9,980 nt of DNA, from positions 1-9,980 of the forward strand of contig JAKQKF010000550.1 of the NCBI GenBank assembly GCA_029560815.1, written 5' to 3'. Origin of the DNA: a bacterium (GTDB taxonomy: Bacteria > KSB1 > UBA2214). The position numbers were made by a program, and so were the translations under genes. Positions 1 through 5,907 of the stretch are shown piece by piece (position 1 is the stretch's first letter; each line of letters begins with the position of its first letter). The notes beneath the pieces were generated by a model. The model worked only from the letters and a program-made list of their open reading frames with translations, was not told the origin of the DNA and did not search any database.

Positions 1-1418
1 TGCGGCAGGCCTCAGGGCTTTACGATCAGCCTTCGGTACCGGAGTGGAAATGGACCGGTGAGACCCTCCATTTCCACCGTACCGACATCAGCGCCTCCAG
101 GAGCATTGGACCGGTCGGGCTGCGTCTGGCGCTTTCCCGTCATGCCTCCACCGGCGACCGCGAGAACGGCCGTTTCGAACGCTGGTATCTTACCGGCAAG
201 GGGGTCTGGCAGCTGCCCAACAACGCCTCGCTCTCGCTCTTTTCGACCTGGAGTCATGAGGAGCGCGATATCTTCATCCAGTGGCTGGAGCAGAACCGGG
301 CCCTCAACGTGCCCGCGACCGACCGCGGTGACAGCTACAGCATCAACGGCTATGTCGGTTATCTGGTCTACAGCCAGCTTTTTTCTCCCCGGCTCTCGGG
401 CAAGGCGCGCCTCTCCTTCAACCAGCAGCTGGTGGGCGTCCCCTTCAACATCACCAGCGCCTTCACGCCCGCCATCGGGGTCAGCGGAGAGGGACAACTG
501 AGCTGGCAGCCCTCGCCCGCTCACAGCCTGTCGATGGGCCTGGATTATAAATTCGACACTGTCGAGTCCGAATACTACGGCGTGCGCAACGCCAACGGCA
601 TCTCGCCCTACTTCCAGGAGATCTGGAAGGTCTCGAATCTACTCCATCTCAACGCCGGCTTGCGCTGGGACACTTATCAGCTGGTGGGCGATTCCCTCGA
701 ATATCAGGTCAGCCCCAAAATCGGCTTCAGCTATCAGCCCGCCTATGGAACCATCCTCCACGGCTCCTTCGGCCGCGGCTTCCGCGCCGCCACCGTGGTC
801 GAACGCTTCATCACCGCCGGCTCGAAGGATTTCAAAGCCCTGCCCAATCCCGATCTGGAGCCGGAGCGCTCCATTCTCTTCGACATCGGAGTTCGCCAGA
901 CCATCGATGAGCGCGTCTACCTCGAGGCGACCTACTTTTTCAACCGCTACGCCAATCTGATCGAGCCGACTCTGCTCGCCTCCCAGCTGGCCGCCCAGTT
1001 TGTCAACTATCCGGTCGCCTATATTCAGGGGATCGAGACCGAACTGCGCACCCGTTTCTGGCGGGACCGGATCACCCTCCAGGCTTCGGCCACCTGGATG
1101 GATCCGCGTGACAAGCAGTCGGGCGGGCCGCTGCTCTACCGGCCGCGCTTCATCGCCTCGATTTCGCCCAATCTGCAGCTCGGCCGTTTCACCGCCGGGG
1201 CCGATTACCGCTACGTCGGCCGCGTCGAGAAGGTGGCGGTTTATCCCCTCGACGAGAGGGTGCCGGCCAAAATCTGGGATGTGCGCCTCGGCTGGCGCGT
1301 GCAGAACTGGGATTTTCAGTTCATTGTGCGCAACGCTCTCAACTATAATTATACTACCTCCGAGCGAGTGCTCGGGGAGATCCGCAGCTTTATGTTCGCC
1401 ATCAGTGGAGAGATGTGA
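1..1418 (+). CDS. TonB-dependent receptor TBDR1, C-terminal part (5' end outside window)
   Basis: This frame is open from the left edge (first full codon at base 3) to a TGA at 1416-1418, giving about 471 residues. It is the beta-barrel part of an outer-membrane TonB-dependent receptor, which takes up a ligand using TonB/ExbBD energy. The translation has alternating aromatic/polar strands typical of a barrel, and the common late-barrel motif GSFGRGFRAATVVERF followed by LPNPDLEPERS. It aligns collinearly with the second receptor of this window: STWSHEERDIFIQW matches SAYSHINRGFFIQW, and DTYQLVG...SPKIGFSYQP matches DRYQLVG...SPRIGVNWQP. By that alignment about 260 N-terminal residues (signal peptide, plug) lie upstream of the window. 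The protein ends in Met instead of the usual terminal Phe. The ligand is unknown. The family call is firm; the substrate is not readable. Confidence 0.9.
   Translation, partial: RQASGLYDQPSVPEWKWTGETLHFHRTDISASRSIGPVGLRLALSRHASTGDRENGRFERWYLTGKGVWQLPNNASLSLFSTWSHEERDIFIQWLEQNRALNVPATDRGDSYSINGYVGYLVYSQLFSPRLSGKARLSFNQQLVGVPFNITSAFTPAIGVSGEGQLSWQPSPAHSLSMGLDYKFDTVESEYYGVRNANGISPYFQEIWKVSNLLHLNAGLRWDTYQLVGDSLEYQVSPKIGFSYQPAYGTILHGSFGRGFRAATVVERFITAGSKDFKALPNPDLEPERSILFDIGVRQTIDERVYLEATYFFNRYANLIEPTLLASQLAAQFVNYPVAYIQGIETELRTRFWRDRITLQASATWMDPRDKQSGGPLLYRPRFIASISPNLQLGRFTAGADYRYVGRVEKVAVYPLDERVPAKIWDVRLGWRVQNWDFQFIVRNALNYNYTTSERVLGEIRSFMFAISGEM
1407..1412 (+). promoter_or_regulatory. Ribosome binding site deciding the SP1 start
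   Basis: GGAGAG lies inside the last codons of TBDR1, 5 nt before ATG 1418 but only 2 nt before an in-frame GTG at 1415. The spacing favours ATG 1418, which overlaps the TBDR1 stop by one base (TGATG) and suggests translational coupling. Confidence 0.55.
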
Positions 1419-3049
1419 TGAAAAGAGTGATCACCGCTTTGCTGCTCCTCGCCGCGGCGGTCCAGCTGCCGGCGCAGAGCAGGAGCCTGCAGCGCCGTTA
1501 CGTGCCGGTCGTCATCAAGGGGATCGTGCTGCCGCTGGCCAGTTTCGATTCGAGAGCATGGCTCGCTTTCAAATATCAGGGCGGTCAATGGCATGCGGTG
1601 CCTTTTCAGGTTGACAGCGTCCAGGCGAACGGCGGCTACAAGCATCCCTGGGCGGGCGGGTACATCGATGAGGATGACGAGCTGGTCTTCATGCCGGAGG
1701 ACCTGGGCGATCGGGCGCCCGAGAGCTACTGGCATGATATCGCCGGCGAGCGGCCGCCTGTCCGCCTCGAGTTCGAGTTCTACGACCAGATCGATCCGGC
1801 GAAGAAGGGATGGCTCTATCTCTACAGGAGCAGCCAGCCAGCCCCCGCGGGTTATCACAGCCATATCGACGCCCCGGCGGGCACGGCGGCCGATACGGTC
1901 GTCACTCCCTGGTACAGGCTCGGCCACAACCGCGACGGCTGGATCGACTATGTCACCCTCTCCACCAGGCCCGGGCTCGACCTCATCGACCGGCTCAAGC
2001 TCCGCCTGGCGGGGAACTACGCTTCGGCCGGCGGCTACTATGCCATCGTCGAGGACACTCTCAACAAGGGAGAGTGCTCGCCCTGGCCGGCGCCCATCCG
2101 CCTGATGCGCGACCAGCGCTCCAAGCTTTCCATTCCCAGGCTCTTGATCAAGGATGCTTCGATCGATTACCGGCTCACCTATTACCCCTATTCGGTGACC
2201 CTTGGGGTGGAAGGTGCTCAGGTCGATCCCTGGCTGATCATCCTCGCTCGAGGTAAGACCCTGCGCCAGTCCCTGGATCTCTCCCCCGCCGCGGCCGGGA
2301 TGAAGTTCTATTCCGAAGCCAACCGCGGCGGTGTGACCATCGACGGCCAGGCTGACGCCGTCGACGGCAACCTTGTAACGCAGACCGGCCTGCACTGGGC
2401 GATGGCCTCCGGCGAGCAGGGCACTCTGGTGCTGATCATGGTGATGCCCGCTGTGCAGGGCGGTTCGACCAGTCTCTACTACCGCGACAGCCAATCCGGC
2501 GGGACGGGGGATGGCACCCCCGAGAGCGGCGACGGCCGCTCCTATGGCGACATGGGACTCTGGGTTCAGGCCAACAGCAATTCCGACCTGGCGATGTCCC
2601 AGATCACCATGGGTTTCACCCTCTACATGCTGCCCGAGCGCAGCCGGGACGCCGTCTTCGCCGACAGCCTCTTCACCTGGGTCAGGCAGCCGCTGGGGGT
2701 GGCGATTTCCGAACAGACCGCTCCCCCGCTGGGTGTGGCTCTCGATCCGCAGCAGCCGCGGCAGTTCGAGATCAGCGCCGCATGGCCCAATCCGGTCACG
2801 GCTGCGGAGGGCGGGGCGCAGTGGCGGATCACGGCCCTGCGTCCGCTGCGGGCGGGCGAGGTGCGCATCTGCAACAGCCTCGGACAGACCATCAGGAGCT
2901 GGCCGCTGACGGCCTCCGGCGCAGGGGATCATCTTCTGGCCTGGGACCTGCGGGACAGCCGCGGCACCGCTGTCGCCCCGGGCATCTATTACCTGCAGGT
3001 GCGGCTGGATGGGGCGGCGGAGACGCGGATGGTCCAGGTGCTGCGCTAG
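1418..3049 (+). CDS. Secreted protein SP1 with degenerate FlgD-like C-terminal sorting domain
   Basis: A 543-residue protein of no family I can name. Residues 1-20 form a signal peptide (KR, then a Leu/Ala-rich core, ending LPAQ). The body is a paralogue of the 5908-7617 product. Shared blocks are YVPVVIKG (28-35), VPFQVD (61-66), IDEDDELVFMPEDLGDRAPE (83-102), YLYRS (134-138), RQSLDLSPAAAGM (283-295), IDGQADAVD (308-316), SGEQGTL (331-337), SLYYRDSQSGGTGD (352-365) and YGDMGLW (376-382). Residues ~453-543 look like a FlgD-type Ig-like / type IX (Por) sorting domain: AWPNP, LGQTIRSW, GAGDHLLAWDLRD, GIYYLQV and a C-terminal VLR. The usual NPFN element is altered to NPV here. An in-frame GTG at 1415 is the alternative start. 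It overlaps the receptor gene and a stem-loop follows its stop, so it is probably the last gene of a TBDR1-SP1 operon. Predicted location is the outer surface or secreted; its function is unknown. Confidence 0.85.
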   Translation: MKRVITALLLLAAAVQLPAQSRSLQRRYVPVVIKGIVLPLASFDSRAWLAFKYQGGQWHAVPFQVDSVQANGGYKHPWAGGYIDEDDELVFMPEDLGDRAPESYWHDIAGERPPVRLEFEFYDQIDPAKKGWLYLYRSSQPAPAGYHSHIDAPAGTAADTVVTPWYRLGHNRDGWIDYVTLSTRPGLDLIDRLKLRLAGNYASAGGYYAIVEDTLNKGECSPWPAPIRLMRDQRSKLSIPRLLIKDASIDYRLTYYPYSVTLGVEGAQVDPWLIILARGKTLRQSLDLSPAAAGMKFYSEANRGGVTIDGQADAVDGNLVTQTGLHWAMASGEQGTLVLIMVMPAVQGGSTSLYYRDSQSGGTGDGTPESGDGRSYGDMGLWVQANSNSDLAMSQITMGFTLYMLPERSRDAVFADSLFTWVRQPLGVAISEQTAPPLGVALDPQQPRQFEISAAWPNPVTAAEGGAQWRITALRPLRAGEVRICNSLGQTIRSWPLTASGAGDHLLAWDLRDSRGTAVAPGIYYLQVRLDGAAETRMVQVLR

Positions 3050-3054
3050 CACCG

Positions 3055-3072
3055 CGGGCTGCACGCAGCCCG
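3055..3072 (+). terminator. Stem-loop after SP1, possible weak terminator
   Basis: CGGGCTG, loop CACG and CAGCCCG form a perfect 7-bp GC-rich hairpin beginning 5 nt after the SP1 stop. No T-tract follows, so classical intrinsic termination is doubtful. It could instead be a 3'-end stabiliser or mark a Rho-dependent end. Its position at the close of one gene set and before a new promoter supports a transcript boundary. Confidence 0.4.
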
Positions 3073-3148
3073 GCTTGCCTGTAGTGCGACGGCGTGCTGC
3101 TGTGCTGGATCCTGCGCGGCCGGCCGGGGTGAAGCGGATTCATTTTAT

Positions 3149-3177
3149 TTGTCTTTTTCGCCCATGATGCCTATATT
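3149..3177 (+). promoter_or_regulatory. Candidate sigma70-type promoter for the acyl-CoA synthetase gene
   Basis: TTGTCT at 3149-3154 and TATATT at 3172-3177 are separated by exactly 17 nt, 4/6 and 5/6 matches to the -35 and -10 consensus. The stretch is locally AT-rich in an otherwise GC-rich window, and the -10 ends 39 nt before the ATG at 3217. A Bacteroidetes-style reading (TTTG at 3148-3151 as a -33 box) is also possible. This is the only intergenic gap over 100 nt in the window. Confidence 0.5.
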
Positions 3178-3205
3178 GAAGCAAACAGAGCACTCTTCAT
3201 CAAAC

Positions 3206-3210
3206 AGGAA
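3206..3210 (+). promoter_or_regulatory. Ribosome binding site of the acyl-CoA synthetase gene
   Basis: AGGAA sits 6 nt upstream of ATG 3217, supporting this start. Confidence 0.6.
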
Positions 3211-3216
3211 AAATCT

Positions 3217-4374
3217 ATGGCGTCTGAACTCTCTTTGCTGACACTGGACAACCTTCTCAAACACTCGGCTGCGACCTGGCCCCAGCGGCCGTCGCTGGGC
3301 ATGGTGGACGGCATGGTCCTCACCTACGAGGCGCTGCTTGAGAAGGTGCAGCTGCTCTCGGCACAGCTGCTCGAAAAGGGCATCCTCGCCGGCGACCGCG
3401 TGGCGATCCTCAGCGAAAACAAGCCGCAGTGGGGCGTGGCCTATCTCGCCATCACCACCATGGGCGCGGTGGTCGTGCCCATCCTCCCCGATTTCACCGC
3501 CGGCGAGGTGCAGCACATCATCCGCCATTCCGGCGCCAAGGCGGTCTTTGTTTCGGAAAAACTCTACAGCAAGATCGAGGACGAGTTTGAGTCCGATCTG
3601 CGCACGATTTTTTTGATTGATGATTTTTCTCTCGTGCCGCTGCAGACCGACAAGGATCGGCTCAAGGATTTCATCACTCAGGGGAGCATCGGCCTCGACC
3701 GCCTCAAAGAGGCTGCCATGCGTTTCGCCGGGCGCAGCCATCCGGTGGCCGAAGAGGACCTCGCCTCGATCATCTACACCTCCGGCACTACCGGCAACTC
3801 CAAGGGGGTGATGCTCACCCACAAGAATATTGTCAGCGACGCTATCGCCACCAAACAGATCATCCGGCTGGATGAGACCGACCGGCTGGTCTCGATCCTC
3901 CCCCTCTCGCACGCTTATGAATGCACTCTGGGTTTCGTCCTGGTGCTCTATGCCGGGGCTTCGGTCTATTATCTGGACAAACCGCCGACCGCGCGCGCGA
4001 TGCTTCCCGCACTCGAAAAGATCAAGCCCACGATAATGTGCTCCGTGCCGCTGGTGATCGAAAAGATCTACAAGACCAAGGTGCTGCCCACCTTCACCCA
4101 GAAGCGGACCATGCGCGCGCTCTACAAAAATCCCTTCCTGCGCCGCACCCTCAACCGGGCGGCGGGCAAGAAGCTGCTGCGCTTCTTCGGTGGTGAACTG
4201 CATGATTTCTGCATCGGCGGTGCCCTGCTGGCGGCGGATGTCGAGCAGTTCCTGCGCGAAGCCAAATTCCCCTATGCGATCGGGTATGGACTCACCGAGA
4301 CCTCGCCTCTCATCGCCGGCACCGATTCGCACGGCACGGTCTTGCGCGACCGGCAAGCCCCTGCAGGGGGTTGA
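3217..4374 (+). CDS. Long-chain acyl-CoA synthetase (AMP-forming), N-terminal part of a frameshifted gene
   Basis: This is the large N-terminal domain of an ANL-superfamily adenylate-forming enzyme of the bacterial long-chain fatty acyl-CoA ligase type, which activates a fatty acid with ATP to acyl-AMP and then transfers it to CoA. Seen in the 385 residues: NKPQWGVAYLAITTMGAVVVPI (about 68-89); the ATP-binding P-loop motif YTSGTTGNSKGVMLTHKN (187-204); LPLSHAYECT (228-237); and the adenine-binding YGLTETSP (357-364). After residue ~377 the frame runs through a nonconserved tail (DRQAPAGG) to a TGA at 4372-4374. The expected continuation ATGKPLQGVEMK is read in the next frame, so the gene is broken by an indel near 4342-4349. 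Intact it would be ~563 residues, the usual family length. The start has a good Shine-Dalgarno site and promoter. As drawn, this fragment lacks the catalytic C-terminal domain and would not be a complete enzyme. Confidence 0.85.
   Translation: MASELSLLTLDNLLKHSAATWPQRPSLGMVDGMVLTYEALLEKVQLLSAQLLEKGILAGDRVAILSENKPQWGVAYLAITTMGAVVVPILPDFTAGEVQHIIRHSGAKAVFVSEKLYSKIEDEFESDLRTIFLIDDFSLVPLQTDKDRLKDFITQGSIGLDRLKEAAMRFAGRSHPVAEEDLASIIYTSGTTGNSKGVMLTHKNIVSDAIATKQIIRLDETDRLVSILPLSHAYECTLGFVLVLYAGASVYYLDKPPTARAMLPALEKIKPTIMCSVPLVIEKIYKTKVLPTFTQKRTMRALYKNPFLRRTLNRAAGKKLLRFFGGELHDFCIGGALLAADVEQFLREAKFPYAIGYGLTETSPLIAGTDSHGTVLRDRQAPAGG
4342..4349 (+). other. Frameshift site inside the acyl-CoA synthetase gene
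   Basis: Up to the GTC at 4339-4341, frame 1 is conserved (GTDSHGTV); from about 4346-4351, frame 2 is conserved (ATGKPLQG). The short GC-alternating tract TTGCGCGA between them is the likely indel site. Loss of one GC unit (2 bp) would restore VLRATGKP, and one extra base would restore VLATGKP. It may be an assembly or sequencing error or a true mutation. Confidence 0.75.
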
Positions 4375-4906
4375 GATGAAGATCGACAAGCCCCATCAGG
4401 GGACCGGGGAGGGGGAGATCCTCGTGCGCGGCCCCATGGTGATGAAGGGCTATTATCGCGATCCGGAGCGCACCCAGGCCGTCCTCTCCGAGGATGGCTG
4501 GTTCCGCACCGGGGATCTCGGTGTCTTTGACGAGGCGGGCTATCTCTACATCAAGGGCAGGGTCAAGAACATGATTCTCGGGCCCAGCGGCGAAAACATC
4601 TATCCCGAGGAGATCGAGGAGGCGATCAACGAGAATCCGGACGTGCTCGAGTCTCTGGTCTATGAGTGCGGCGGCCAGATCTGCGCCCGTGTCTATCTCA
4701 ATTACGAAGAGCTGGACCGCGAGTTCACATCGCTCAAAATGAGCGATTCGGAGATCAAGGAGGAGATCGGCAAAAAGCTGGAAGAGCTCCGACGAGAGGT
4801 CAACAGCCGCCTGAAGAGTTTTTCGCGCATCAACAGGATCATCGAGCAGACTTCGCCCTTTGAAAAGACGCCCACGCTCAAGATCAAGCGTTTTCTCTAC
4901 GTGTAG
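4346..4906 (+). CDS. Long-chain acyl-CoA synthetase, C-terminal part of the frameshifted gene
   Basis: This is the continuation of the ligase in the next reading frame, given from the first conserved codon; the first ATG in this frame is at 4376 and has no clear ribosome site. It carries the rest of the adenylation core and the mobile C-terminal domain: GEGEILVRGPMVMKGYY; GWFRTGDLG, whose Asp binds the ribose hydroxyls (RTGD codons 4505-4516); the hinge block YIKGRVKNMILGPSGENIYP, then EEIEEAI; and the A10-type tail FEKTPTLKIKRFLYV, where the Lys codon at 4880-4882 aligns with the catalytic lysine. All key residues are intact, which argues for a very recent lesion or a sequence error and against old decay. 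The charged helical insertion with KMSDSEIKEEIGKKLEELRR is usual for this subgroup. The stop codon lies within a perfect inverted repeat. Confidence 0.82.
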   Translation, partial: ATGKPLQGVEMKIDKPHQGTGEGEILVRGPMVMKGYYRDPERTQAVLSEDGWFRTGDLGVFDEAGYLYIKGRVKNMILGPSGENIYPEEIEEAINENPDVLESLVYECGGQICARVYLNYEELDREFTSLKMSDSEIKEEIGKKLEELRREVNSRLKSFSRINRIIEQTSPFEKTPTLKIKRFLYV

Positions 4907-4912
4907 AGAAAA
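4891..4912. repeat. Perfect 10-bp inverted repeat across the ligase stop codon
   Basis: Left arm TTTTCTCTAC (4891-4900), spacer GT and right arm GTAGAGAAAA (4903-4912) are exactly complementary. As RNA it would fold as a 9-bp stem with a CGTG loop. The TAG stop (4904-4906) lies in the right arm. T-rich sequence precedes and A-rich sequence follows the stem, which is the wrong polarity for an intrinsic terminator. It ends 35 nt before the mscS-like start, so an operator or an mRNA processing/stability hairpin is as plausible. Confidence 0.6.
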
Positions 4913-4947
4913 GGTAAATCGACAGCCACTATGCGGACGGTTATGAC

Positions 4948-5880
4948 ATGACATTTTTCAGATTTGCCTCTTTTTTGCAGGAAGCGGCCGGCCAGCCGGC
5001 CCAGGATCGGCTCAACGAGCTGGGGTTCCTTGAAAAATATCTCAACTGGACCACCGAGATGACGTTGGTTTTCCTGCGTTCGGGCATCCGCATCGCGATC
5101 ATTCTCCTGATCACCTTTCTTCTCTTCCGGGCGATCAGGGCCCTCGCCCGCAAACTGGCGGGGGTGGTGGAGCGCAGGGATCTGGACATCGAGGATGAGA
5201 AGCGGGCGGAAACCCTTAGCCTGGTCATCCGCCATGCCCTTGATGTGCTGCTGGTGGCGGTGGCGACGGTCACCATTCTGGGCGAGCTGGGGATCCAGAT
5301 CGGTCCGATTCTGGCGGCGGCCGGCATCGCCGGTGTCGCGGTCGGCCTCGGTGCCCAGAGCCTGATCAAGGATGTGATCAACGGCTTTTTCATCCTCGCC
5401 AACGACCAGATCCGGGTCGGCGATGTGGTGCAGATTGCCGGCAAGAGCGGCGAGGTGGAAAAGGTCAGCCTCAAGATGACAGTGCTGCGCGACATCTCGG
5501 GCAATGTCCATTTCGTGCCCAACAGCGCTATCGACATCGTCACCAACATGACCAAGGATTACTCCCGCTATCTCCTCGAGATCGGCATTACCTATGCGCA
5601 GGATGTCGATCGCGCCGTCGAGGTCGCCCGGGAGGTGGATGAAGCCCTGCGGGGGGATCCGGATTATGACGATTTGATTCTCCAGCCTCTGGAGATCCTC
5701 GGACTGGACCGGTTCGCCGACTCGGCAGTGATCATCCGGGCCCGCATCACCACCAGACCGGGCAAGCAGTGGAAGGTCGGACGGGAGTACAACCGCCGGC
5801 TGAAGATCAAATTCGATGCCGAGGGCATCGAATTTCCCTTCCCGACGCGCACAGTCTATCAGTACAAGGGCGAGAGTTAG
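4948..5880 (+). CDS. Small-conductance mechanosensitive ion channel, MscS family
   Basis: A 310-residue inner-membrane channel that opens under membrane tension to release solutes on osmotic downshock. Seen: TM1 about 42-60; TM2 about 93-112; the Gly/Ala-rich pore helix TM3 with AAAGIAGVAVGLGAQSLIKD (123-142) then NGFFILANDQIRVGD; the beta domain VGDVVQIAGKSGEVEKVSLKMTVLRD with VHFVPNS (187-193); the alpha/beta C-terminal domain; and the family tail FPFPTRTV (296-303). Length is close to the compact MscS class. No strong Shine-Dalgarno precedes ATG 4948. A tiny frame (ATG 4931 to TGA 4949-4951) overlaps the start as ATGA and might aid reinitiation. It begins 41 nt after the ligase gene, so cotranscription with it is likely. 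The family call is secure; the exact subfamily is not. Confidence 0.93.
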   Translation: MTFFRFASFLQEAAGQPAQDRLNELGFLEKYLNWTTEMTLVFLRSGIRIAIILLITFLLFRAIRALARKLAGVVERRDLDIEDEKRAETLSLVIRHALDVLLVAVATVTILGELGIQIGPILAAAGIAGVAVGLGAQSLIKDVINGFFILANDQIRVGDVVQIAGKSGEVEKVSLKMTVLRDISGNVHFVPNSAIDIVTNMTKDYSRYLLEIGITYAQDVDRAVEVAREVDEALRGDPDYDDLILQPLEILGLDRFADSAVIIRARITTRPGKQWKVGREYNRRLKIKFDAEGIEFPFPTRTVYQYKGES

Positions 5881-5895
5881 ACTCGCCCCGCTTTT
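5868..5895 (+). terminator. Candidate intrinsic terminator / hairpin at the mscS-SP2 junction
   Basis: GGGCGAG (5868-5874) pairs perfectly with CTCGCCC (5882-5888) around a 7-nt loop containing most of the mscS stop codon. CGC and TTTT (5892-5895) follow. This is a short but plausible intrinsic terminator ending just before the SP2 ribosome site, so it could also act as an attenuator. The T-run is only four bases and set off by three, so it is marginal. Confidence 0.4.
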
Positions 5896-5897
5896 CT

Positions 5898-5902
5898 GGA
5901 GG
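5898..5902 (+). promoter_or_regulatory. Strong ribosome binding site of SP2
   Basis: GGAGG 5 nt before ATG 5908, within TCTGGAGGT; it fixes the start and suggests high expression relative to the neighbours. Confidence 0.75.
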
Positions 5903-5907
5903 TACCC

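Noticed and set aside
1349..3064. Long antisense open frame (571 codons) opposite SP1
   Set aside because: It lies exactly opposite a well-supported gene with a signal peptide, conserved paralogue and sorting domain. The translation is rich in His/Arg/Gly/Ala with no recognisable motifs, as expected from GC-rich codon bias.
3118..3125. GGCCGGCC palindrome in the intergenic gap
   Set aside because: An 8-bp GC palindrome is expected by chance in such GC-rich DNA, with no repeat elsewhere noticed.
4190..4345. Extended N-terminus of the frame-2 ligase fragment from ATG 4190
   Set aside because: Between 4190 and about 4345 the conserved protein is read in frame 1 (ATP-ligase motifs to GTDSHGTV); the frame-2 translation there is shadow.
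4342..4370. Programmed ribosomal frameshift in the ligase
   Set aside because: A slip at the GGGGG run (4366-4370) would skip the conserved TGKPLQG segment, so the shift must occur upstream at the GC tract. No slippery heptamer is seen there, and the family is not known to use frameshifting.
3145..4389. Antisense open frame opposite the ligase
   Set aside because: The ligase has all family motifs on the + strand; the antisense product has no recognisable domain.
4931..4951. Six-residue leader frame (ATG 4931) overlapping the mscS-like start
   Set aside because: No Shine-Dalgarno at usable distance and too short to judge; mentioned only as a possible reinitiation aid.
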